Positions 1-4,646 of a DNA stretch of 6,167 nucleotides are shown in pieces. The DNA comes from DASUFI01 sp036274635 (GTDB taxonomy: Bacteria; Planctomycetota; B15-G4). The notes under the pieces were generated by a model. That model saw nothing but the letters and a program-made list of their open reading frames with translations, was not told the origin of the DNA and ran no database searches. Position 1 is the first letter of the stretch. The number at the start of each line of letters is the position of its first letter. Location: the NCBI GenBank assembly GCA_036274635.1, contig DASUFI010000007.1, positions 1 to 6,167 on the forward strand, written 5' to 3'. Position numbers and translations under genes: made by a program.

Positions 1-11
1 AGGCATGGCGG

Positions 12-17
12 TATCAT
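12..17 (+). promoter_or_regulatory. Putative -10 box (TATCAT), leaderless start
   Basis: TATCAT matches the TAnnnT pattern of a sigma-70-type -10 element. It ends 8 bases before the ATG at 26, which would put the transcription start at or next to that ATG and give a leaderless mRNA. The same GTATCATGC string precedes the paralogue starting at 1814 at nearly the same distance, which supports it as a real signal. The -35 region lies outside the window. Inference from sequence only. Confidence 0.45.
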
Positions 18-25
18 GCCGCTGC

Positions 26-688
26 ATGCGCGCACCCACCAACGGGGAGGGGACGGCCCGGGGGCCGTGGCTGCTCGCCGCGCTGCTCGGCGGCGCGGTG
101 GCGGGCACGGTGTGCGGCGTGATGCTCGTCGTGCTCGGCGAGCGGGAGGCGGCCCAGGCCGCGCCGGCCCGTGGCGGCGACGAGGCCCTCGTGCGCGAGC
201 TGCGCACGCTCGCGACGGAGCTGGCGACTCTGCGCGACGAGCTCGAGCGCACGCGCCTCGCGGCCGGCAGCGCGCCGTCCGCGGCCACCGCGCCGAGCGC
301 CCTCGCGCCGGGGCCTGCGACCCCGGACATCGCGGGGCTGTCCGCCGCACTGACGGCCGCGCTCGACCGCCTCGCGCAGCAGCTCGGCGCGCGCTCTCCC
401 GGATTGCTGCCGCCGCAGGTCGACACCGTGAAGCGCAAGCAGCTCGCGCCGGTCTACGACCCGAACGACACCGCGCCGGGACACGACGGCGACGACTGGG
501 ACGCGCAGCATGAGCAGAGCCTGCAGCAGCATCTCTTGTGGACCTGCAGCCAGGTGCTCGATGCCTACGGCCGTCCGGATGCGGTGTATCCCGGCGAGAA
601 CGGCAAGGTCGTGTGGGTCTACGAGCTGAGCCCTGACAACGACGTGAACTTCACCTTCGTGGACGGGTACGTCACCTACGTGCACTGA
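26..688 (+). CDS. Membrane-anchored paralogue 1 of a four-member family, C-terminal 'LDAYG' domain
   Basis: I do not recognise this 220-residue protein by name. Residues 1-13 are a short polar tail. Residues 14-37 are a hydrophobic helix (anchor or uncleaved signal). Residues 51-78 are a charged, heptad-like helix rich in Leu, Arg and Glu. Residues 80-100 are an Ala/Pro linker, 104-120 a second helix, and 136-139 a basic KRKQ patch. An acidic stretch (about 145-160) follows, found in no other copy. The conserved C-terminal domain (about 168-220) has LLWTCSQVLDAYGRPD and then two aromatic, beta-like segments (VVWVYEL, VNFTFVDGYV). I infer an N-in topology with the domain outside the cytoplasmic membrane. 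The ATG at 26 is preferred over an in-frame ATG at 5, because the promoter-like TATCAT lies between them and paralogue 2 has the same layout. The stop faces the minus-strand gene ending at 819. Function unknown; an envelope role is a guess. Confidence 0.85.
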   Translation: MRAPTNGEGTARGPWLLAALLGGAVAGTVCGVMLVVLGEREAAQAAPARGGDEALVRELRTLATELATLRDELERTRLAAGSAPSAATAPSALAPGPATPDIAGLSAALTAALDRLAQQLGARSPGLLPPQVDTVKRKQLAPVYDPNDTAPGHDGDDWDAQHEQSLQQHLLWTCSQVLDAYGRPDAVYPGENGKVVWVYELSPDNDVNFTFVDGYVTYVH

Positions 689-691
689 GTC

Positions 692-721
692 GCGCTGCGG
701 CATCGCCCTTCAGCGCAGCGC
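692..721. terminator. Possible bidirectional stem-loop between convergent genes
   Basis: GCGCTGCG at 692-699 is perfectly complementary to CGCAGCGC at 714-721, giving an 8-bp GC-rich stem with a 14-base loop. It begins 3 bases after the stop of the first gene and lies between convergent genes, where a terminator useful to both would sit. There is no T-run on either side, so intrinsic termination is not assured. It could act as an RNA 3'-end stabiliser or be chance in GC-rich DNA. Confidence 0.3.
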
Positions 722-818
722 CCTCATCCCTCGCTCGTCCACGCGTCGGCCAGCGCGCCGGCGTCCTGCAGCGCGGCCGGACGGATCATCGCGGCGAGTT
801 CGTCGCGCAACCGGCAGC

Positions 819-1688
819 CTACGGCGTCGTCGCACTCAGCGCATTGCTCGCGGAGAAGCCCTTCGGCCCGGAGGGATCGACGAACCAGTACTGCAGGTAG
901 AGCGTGGTGCCCGCGGGCACGCCCGCGGGCCAGCTGCCCGTCAGGATCACGCGGCCGTTCGCGCCCGTGTTGAAGAGCAGCAAGGCGGCGGGCGGCGCGG
1001 GGTCGGGCACGAGGACGCCGCCCTTGAACGGCGCGCCGAGCTGCGCCACGCCGATCACCAGCCAGGCCGGCGCGAACTCCAGCGCGTCCACGACGCTCAG
1101 CGTGTACAGGGTGCCGGCCTCGAGCTTGCCGATGCCGACGAGCGGCGGCACGCCGTAGATCCCCGCCAGCCCCTGTCCGAGGTCCTTCCAGACCTCCGGA
1201 GTGAAGCTGAAGGCGCTGACATCCAGCACGCCGGGGCCGAACATGCAGTCGATGGACGTCTCGCCGAAGCCGAACGAGTCGCCTGCCTCGACCTCGAAGC
1301 TGACGTCGCCCTCCCACGTGGAGTCGATGTCGCCCGGACCCACCACGGTCATCACGCCGTTCACGACGAAGACCGGATCCTCCGCGGTCCACCAGCCGAA
1401 GCCGTGGTCCTGATTGTCGAAGAACAAGTGGGCCGAGACCTTGCCGGCGGTCGGGGCGGTCGACGTCAGCCACGCGAAGAGGTCGCCCGTCGTGCACTGG
1501 TCAAAGGCCGGCCCCACGATGTGCAGGGTGTCGGCACCCACCGTGCCCGACCCCGACGGATCGCCGCTGAAGGTCCAGGTGAAGTCGTCGAGCTGCAGCG
1601 GCCCGGATTGCGCGGCCGCCGGCGACCCCGTCGCCGCGCACATCAGGATCAGCCCGGCGAACGAGACGATGACTGAGCATCTGGTCAT
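819..1688 (-). CDS. Secreted protein of unknown function with planctomycete-like C-terminal domain
   Basis: The product is 289 residues. Residues 1-26 form a Sec signal peptide: basic R3, a hydrophobic core (VIVSFAGLILM), and probable cleavage after PAAA. The mature N-terminal part (about 30-160) is rich in Gly, Asp, Phe and Trp, looks like a beta-sandwich, and has only two cysteines (C65, C148), which could form a disulfide. The C-terminal part (about 166-289) has WKDLGQGLAGIYGVP, APFKGGVLVPDP, GSWPAGVPAGTTLYLQYW and the terminal SNALSATTP. From memory this resembles a C-terminal beta domain common on extracellular proteins of Planctomycetota, possibly a surface or secretion module; I could not search for it. 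The ATG at 1688 is chosen because a near-perfect Shine-Dalgarno precedes it and the signal peptide begins there; an upstream in-frame ATG at 1754 has neither. The gene sits in opposite orientation between paralogues 1 and 2. No catalytic motif was recognised, so an enzyme or carbohydrate-binding role is unsupported. Confidence 0.85.
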   Translation of the reverse strand: MTRCSVIVSFAGLILMCAATGSPAAAQSGPLQLDDFTWTFSGDPSGSGTVGADTLHIVGPAFDQCTTGDLFAWLTSTAPTAGKVSAHLFFDNQDHGFGWWTAEDPVFVVNGVMTVVGPGDIDSTWEGDVSFEVEAGDSFGFGETSIDCMFGPGVLDVSAFSFTPEVWKDLGQGLAGIYGVPPLVGIGKLEAGTLYTLSVVDALEFAPAWLVIGVAQLGAPFKGGVLVPDPAPPAALLLFNTGANGRVILTGSWPAGVPAGTTLYLQYWFVDPSGPKGFSASNALSATTP

Positions 1689-1691
1689 GGT

Positions 1692-1702
1692 GATCACCTC
1701 CC
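1692..1702 (-). promoter_or_regulatory. Extended Shine-Dalgarno of the secreted-protein gene
   Basis: Read on the minus strand this is GGGAGGTGATC. Ten of these bases (GGAGGTGATC) complement the conserved bacterial 16S rRNA 3' end (GATCACCTCC). The GGAGG core lies 8 bases before the ATG at 1688. This decides the start codon and suggests efficient translation. It contrasts with the neighbouring paralogues 1 and 2, which show no leader. Confidence 0.85.
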
Positions 1703-1734
1703 GAGGGGATCGCGTGTCGTCCGCAGCGGCGGCC

Positions 1735-1740
1735 ATCCTA
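1735..1740 (-). promoter_or_regulatory. Putative -10 box (TAGGAT) of the secreted-protein gene
   Basis: Read on the minus strand, TAGGAT fits TAnnnT and would give a transcription start near 1727-1728 and a leader of about 40 bases carrying the strong Shine-Dalgarno. No convincing TTGACA-like -35 was seen at 16-18 bases upstream. It is divergent from the TATCAT box at 1801, so the 1689-1813 gap would be a divergent promoter region. Confidence 0.4.
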
Positions 1741-1800
1741 CCGCGGTGCGCCACGCCCGGGGGAGCCGGCGCAAGCCCCTCGGACCCGGCAGCGGGCCTG

Positions 1801-1806
1801 TATCAT
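1801..1806 (+). promoter_or_regulatory. Putative -10 box (TATCAT) of paralogue 2, leaderless start
   Basis: TATCAT, directly preceded by TG, ends 7 bases before the ATG at 1814, so the expected transcription start coincides with the start codon. The alternative in-frame ATG at 1805 overlaps the box itself. The segment GTATCATGC is identical to that before paralogue 1. No clear -35 hexamer was found, and no Shine-Dalgarno precedes the ATG. Confidence 0.5.
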
Positions 1807-1813
1807 GCGACCG

Positions 1814-2422
1814 ATGCACGAGCCGACCAGGGCCGAACGGAGCGGCGCGCCGTGGGGCGCCGTCGCGCTGCTCGCGGGCCTCGCCGGCGGGCTTCTGGGC
1901 GCCGGCGCAACCTGGGCGCTCGCGGCGCGCGCCGAGCGGGCCGCCGCGCCCGCCTCGGTGCGCGACGAGGCGCTGGCCGGGCAGGTCGCCGAACTGTCGC
2001 GGCGCATCGAGGCCCTGAACCAGGCGCTGGCGCGACCGGCGGCCACGGACGCGGAGCCCTCCGACGGCGCCGCCGTGCCGCCGGCGATCGATGCCGCCGG
2101 ACTGCACACCGCGCTCGACGCGCTGACGTCCGCGCTGCGCGAGATGGCGGTGCAGAGCGATAGCTCCGCCGCGCCGAAGCTCGTCATCCCGCCCGCCGAC
2201 CCTCTGCGCCGCAACTCGCTGGAGACGCAGATCGGCCGCGACATCCAGGCCATGCGCGACCGGCACCTCTTCTGGACCGACCAGGAGCTGCTCGACGCCT
2301 ACGGCCCGCCGGACTTCGTCGCGGTGCAGGACGGCGTGGAGCAGTGGACGTACGCGTTCCCGGCGGGCTCGGCGGCGTTCGCGATGCACCTGCGGCGGGT
2401 GTTCGACGTGTTCTCGGACTGA
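1814..2422 (+). CDS. Membrane-anchored paralogue 2, C-terminal 'LDAYG' domain
   Basis: This 202-residue protein of unknown function has the family layout. Residues 1-11 are a polar tail. Residues 12-38 are a Gly/Ala/Leu hydrophobic helix, possibly a signal peptide with cleavage near ALA-AR. A heptad-like helix spans about 49-72 (VAELSRRIEALNQAL), an Ala/Pro/Asp linker 73-93, and a second helix 96-112. A segment with PLRR at 130-133 leads to the C-terminal domain at about 150-202, with LFWTDQELLDAYGPPD (152-167) and then QWTYAF. The last segment (AFAMHLRRVFDVFSD) aligns with the final strand of the other copies but lacks their Gly before Arg-Val or Tyr-Val and is the most divergent C-terminus. 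I see no sign of a frameshift, because the reading frame keeps the RVxxV(F/Y) pattern. Start at 1814 follows the promoter layout; 1805 is the alternative and would add three residues. The next gene begins 8 bases after its stop, suggesting co-transcription. Confidence 0.85.
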   Translation: MHEPTRAERSGAPWGAVALLAGLAGGLLGAGATWALAARAERAAAPASVRDEALAGQVAELSRRIEALNQALARPAATDAEPSDGAAVPPAIDAAGLHTALDALTSALREMAVQSDSSAAPKLVIPPADPLRRNSLETQIGRDIQAMRDRHLFWTDQELLDAYGPPDFVAVQDGVEQWTYAFPAGSAAFAMHLRRVFDVFSD

Positions 2423-2430
2423 GGCGCGCG

Positions 2431-3057
2431 ATGCGCGAGGGCAGCAGCGAGCAGCGGTCGTCTGCGGGGCCGGGGATCGTCGTGGTGCTGCTGGCGACCG
2501 TCGCCGGCGGCGTGGCGGGCGCCGTGGCGGGCGGCGCGCTGGCTGCGCAGGAATCTGCGCCGGCGGCATCCACCGATCCGGCGCTCGCCTCCTCGTTGCG
2601 GCAGCTTGCCGAGACGCTCGGCGCGCTGCAGCTGACTCTCGCACGTCCGCTCGCGGCGCAGGACGCCGCGCCTTCGGCCCCCGCAGGGACGAGCGCCGAA
2701 CCGGCACCAGCGCCGCTGACGGCGCCGCCCGATCTGCAGGTCGCCATCCAGGCGCTCGCGGACGCGCTGACTGCGGCCGCGCGCGGCGCGAGTTCAGGCA
2801 GCACGTTCACCGTGCCGACTCCCGACGCGGCGCGGCACGACAAGGCGCTCAAGCTCGTGGACCAGGGACGGGACGTCGCGCTCCGCAACCACATGCTGTG
2901 GACCGGGCAACAGCTGCTCGATGCGTACGGGCCGCCCGATTCCATCCAGCTGCAGGACCCAGGCGACGCCTGGATCTACGGCAGGCTCGGAGTCAATCAA
3001 CCCCACGTCTCCTTCCTCGTGCACGAGGGACGCGTCATCCAGGTTTACTTGCAGTGA
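2431..3057 (+). CDS. Membrane-anchored paralogue 3, C-terminal 'LDAYG' domain
   Basis: The product is 208 residues, unknown function, same architecture. Residues 1-14 are a polar tail. Residues 15-38 are a Val/Ala/Gly hydrophobic segment ending GGALAAQ, which could be an anchor or a cleavable signal. A helix spans 49-72 (ASSLRQLAETLGALQLTL), a Pro/Ala-rich linker 73-100, and a second helix 101-118. A polar stretch follows with a basic HDKALK patch (136-141). The conserved domain (about 152-208) has MLWTGQQLLDAYGPPD (155-170), WIYGRL and VSFLVHEGRVIQVYL. The frame is open much further upstream, into paralogue 2, but the ATG at 2431 is chosen. It gives the family-standard N-terminus, and GAGG at 2421-2424, overlapping the stop of paralogue 2, sits 6 bases before it. 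The 8-base spacing indicates an operon with paralogue 2, probably with coupled translation. Confidence 0.86.
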   Translation: MREGSSEQRSSAGPGIVVVLLATVAGGVAGAVAGGALAAQESAPAASTDPALASSLRQLAETLGALQLTLARPLAAQDAAPSAPAGTSAEPAPAPLTAPPDLQVAIQALADALTAAARGASSGSTFTVPTPDAARHDKALKLVDQGRDVALRNHMLWTGQQLLDAYGPPDSIQLQDPGDAWIYGRLGVNQPHVSFLVHEGRVIQVYLQ

Positions 3058-3083
3058 CTGCCACGCCGGGCACCGCCGAGCGT

Positions 3084-3092
3084 TGCTACCTT
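3084..3092 (+). promoter_or_regulatory. Putative extended -10 (TGC TACCTT) of paralogue 4
   Basis: TG-C-TACCTT fits the extended -10 pattern TGn-TAnnnT and lies in the 72-base gap between paralogues 3 and 4. The predicted start is near 3099-3100, just at the GGGAG motif. A very similar string (TTGCTAGCCT) precedes the acyl-CoA operon at 3803-3812, which supports both as promoter elements of this genome. No -35 was identified. Confidence 0.45.
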
Positions 3093-3109
3093 TCCGCAGG
3101 GAGCACCAC

Positions 3110-3133
3110 ATGATCGAGGCTAGGTCGCAATGA
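3110..3133 (+). CDS. Possible 7-codon upstream reading frame (leader peptide MIEARSQ)
   Basis: The ATG at 3110 has a better Shine-Dalgarno (GGGAG at 3099-3103, 6 bases away) than the downstream gene. It encodes MIEARSQ, and its TGA stop overlaps the ATG of paralogue 4 in an ATGA arrangement. This is the geometry of translational coupling: ribosomes ending the short frame could restart at 3130. The peptide shows no run of one amino acid that would suggest classical attenuation. It could also be chance, with the good ribosome site serving only to load ribosomes for 3130. Confidence 0.35.
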   Translation: MIEARSQ

Positions 3134-3777
3134 GCGGCGAGCGCGGGACGGAACAGTCGAACCGCGGGCCGATCGTCGTTGTCGCGATCGTCGCCGGGCT
3201 GTGCGGCGGCATCGCCTCGGCTCTGGCCCTGCGCTTGATCGAGAACGAGCCGGCCAAGGTGGACTCAGCTGCCTCGAGCCGTCCCGTGAGTGCAGATGAG
3301 GGTCTCGGTGCGGTCCGTCAGGAGCTTGCTGCACTGCGCCAGCAGATCGACGGCCTCCGTCGTCCAGCAAGCGGTTCGACAGCGGCCGAGTCGCGCTCCG
3401 CCGGTCCGACGGATGCGCAACCGGCGGCGTTGGGACCAACGGAGACCGCGACGCATGCCGACATCACCGCGCTCGCCGACGCGCTGCAAAGACTCAGTGA
3501 TCGGCTCGATGCCTCGCTGGCGCCGCGCTTGTCGTCCCTCGCCCCCGATCCGGCCAAGCGCGAAGCGCTCAGGCCCTACCTTGATCCGAAGCACCGCATG
3601 CCGGTGGAGTCGTATGCCCTGTGGACCGAGTCCCAACTCCTCGACGCGTACGGTCCACCGAGCTACGTCGCGCCCTTCGGCAGTGGATACCAGTGGGGCT
3701 ACGAGCTCAAGGATGCCGACAAGCGCATCCGCTTCGAGTTCACGGGCGGTCGCGTGACCAACTACGCCGTCGAGTAG
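3130..3777 (+). CDS. Membrane-anchored paralogue 4, C-terminal 'LDAYG' domain
   Basis: The product is 215 residues, unknown function, full family layout. Residues 1-13 are polar. Residues 14-36 are a hydrophobic helix (PIVVVAIVAGLCGGIASALAL). Residues 57-77 form a clear heptad-like helix (AVRQELAALRQQIDGLRR). Residues 78-108 are a Ser/Ala/Pro/Thr linker, 111-130 a second helix (ITALADALQRLSDRLDASL), and 140-148 a basic DPAKREALR patch. The conserved domain spans about 160-215: ALWTESQLLDAYGPPS (163-178), YQWGYEL, and RIRFEFTGGRVTNY. Of the four, this C-terminus is the clearest match to a BamE-like pattern (short helix, G-x-P, W-x-Y strand, F-x-F strand, G-x-V strand). The ATG at 3130 gives the family-standard N-terminus and has AGG 5 bases upstream. 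The gene uses noticeably more A/T-ending codons (GGT, GTT, CGT, CTT, GCA) than its neighbours. It has its own promoter-like box, so it need not be co-transcribed with paralogues 2 and 3. Confidence 0.87.
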   Translation: MSGERGTEQSNRGPIVVVAIVAGLCGGIASALALRLIENEPAKVDSAASSRPVSADEGLGAVRQELAALRQQIDGLRRPASGSTAAESRSAGPTDAQPAALGPTETATHADITALADALQRLSDRLDASLAPRLSSLAPDPAKREALRPYLDPKHRMPVESYALWTESQLLDAYGPPSYVAPFGSGYQWGYELKDADKRIRFEFTGGRVTNYAVE

Positions 3778-3803
3778 GCGCCTCGCCCCGCCCGCGCGCC
3801 CTT

Positions 3804-3812
3804 TGCTAGCCT
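3804..3812 (+). promoter_or_regulatory. Putative extended -10 (TGC TAGCCT) of the acyl-CoA operon
   Basis: TG-C-TAGCCT fits TGn-TAnnnT and lies 41 bases before the ATG at 3854, giving an expected start near 3819-3820 and a leader of about 34 bases. It resembles the box at 3084-3092 (both TTGCTAnCnT). The predicted leader contains a 12-base perfect palindrome (3828-3839) of GC only, which may be compositional. Confidence 0.42.
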
Positions 3813-3853
3813 GCCCGCCCCGCGCGCCGCGCCGGCGCGCCCTGCGGAGCCGC

Positions 3854-4636
3854 ATGCCCCTCGTCGACCTCACCCGCCGCGGCGGCGTCGCCCTGCTGAC
3901 GCTCGACAACCCGCCGGCCAACGCCTACAGCCACGAGATGCACCGCGAGCTGGACGCGGCCATCCTGCAGTGCCGCTTCGACGAGGCCGTGCACGTGCTC
4001 GTGCTCACCGGCGCGGGCGAGAAGTTCTTCTGCGCGGGCGCGGACATCGCGATGCTGGCGCGCGTCACGCCGGAGTGGAAGTACAACTTCTGCCTGCACG
4101 CGAACGAGACGCTCAACCGCCTCGAGCAGACGCCCAAGCTGGTGATCGCCGCGCTGAACGGGCACTGCGTGGGCGGCGGGCTGGAGATCGCGCTCGCGTG
4201 CGACCTGCGCTGGGCGCGGGCGGGCGGCGGCAAGCTGGGGTTGCCGGAGGTCTCGCTCGGCGTGCTGCCGGGCACGGGCGGCACGGCGCGGCTCACGCGC
4301 GTGCTGGGGCGCAGCCGCGCGCTGGAGCTCATGGTCAAGGGCGAGAACGTGGACTTCGAGCGCGGCCGCGAGCTGGGGCTGGTGCACGAGGTGCTGCCGG
4401 CGACCGCCTTCATGGACACCGTGCTGTCGCGCGCGGAGCAGTTCTGCCCGCCGCACAAGGCTGCGCAGGCCGTGGGGCTCATCAAGCGCTCGGTGGTCAG
4501 CGGCGGCGAGATGGGCTTCCACGAGCACCTCGCGCTGGAGCGCGAGCTGCAGCAGCGGCTGTTCACGGGCGCCGATGCGGCCGAGGGCTTCGCCGCCTTC
4601 GAGGCCAAGCGGGCGCCGCGCTTCCAGGGCCGCTGA
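3854..4636 (+). CDS. Enoyl-CoA hydratase/isomerase family protein (crotonase superfamily)
   Basis: The 260-residue length is typical of the family. It would hydrate trans-2-enoyl-CoA to 3-hydroxyacyl-CoA in the cytoplasm, the second step of beta-oxidation or the reverse reaction in related acyl-CoA routes. FFCAGADIAML (58-68) and HCVGGGLEIALACDL (104-118) supply the two oxyanion-hole loops. E111 (in GGGLE) and E132 (in LPEVSLGVLPGTGG) occupy the places of the two catalytic glutamates of rat mitochondrial crotonase (E144, E164), so hydratase activity is plausible rather than only isomerase. VLGRSRALELMVKGENV (150-166) and FEAKRAPRF near the end are also family-typical. The ATG at 3854 is preferred because GGAG lies 4 bases upstream and the protein then begins as the family does; the frame stays open upstream into the promoter. 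It is first in a three-gene operon, 10 bases before the next. Substrate chain length cannot be read from sequence. Confidence 0.95.
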   Translation: MPLVDLTRRGGVALLTLDNPPANAYSHEMHRELDAAILQCRFDEAVHVLVLTGAGEKFFCAGADIAMLARVTPEWKYNFCLHANETLNRLEQTPKLVIAALNGHCVGGGLEIALACDLRWARAGGGKLGLPEVSLGVLPGTGGTARLTRVLGRSRALELMVKGENVDFERGRELGLVHEVLPATAFMDTVLSRAEQFCPPHKAAQAVGLIKRSVVSGGEMGFHEHLALERELQQRLFTGADAAEGFAAFEAKRAPRFQGR

Positions 4637-4646
4637 GGAGTCGGGC

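Noticed and set aside
5..25. Upstream in-frame ATG at 5 as start of paralogue 1
   Set aside because: It would place the promoter-like TATCAT inside the gene and add seven residues (MAVSCRC) unlike the polar tails of the other copies. The window edge prevents a firm decision.
1689..1754. In-frame ATG at 1754 (minus strand) as start of the secreted protein
   Set aside because: The added residues lie before a perfect Shine-Dalgarno and a well-formed signal peptide that begins at 1688, and they would bury the signal peptide.
2344..2422. Frameshift at the 3' end of paralogue 2
   Set aside because: The last residues still align with the RVxxV(Y/F) strand of the other copies, and the stop lies 8 bases before the next gene, so the frame is probably intact.
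2344..2430. Paralogue 3 beginning inside paralogue 2
   Set aside because: The upstream part of the frame is out of phase with paralogue 2 and shows no family similarity; the ATG at 2431 gives the standard tail and anchor.
3777..3803. Terminator after paralogue 4 (GGCGC at 3777-3781 with GCGCC at 3796-3800, then CTTT)
   Set aside because: Only a 5-bp stem with a 14-base loop and three T's, and expected by chance in such GC-rich sequence.
3828..3839. 12-base palindrome CGCGCCGGCGCG before the hydratase gene as an operator
   Set aside because: It is pure G/C in a segment of almost pure G/C, with no second copy in the window.
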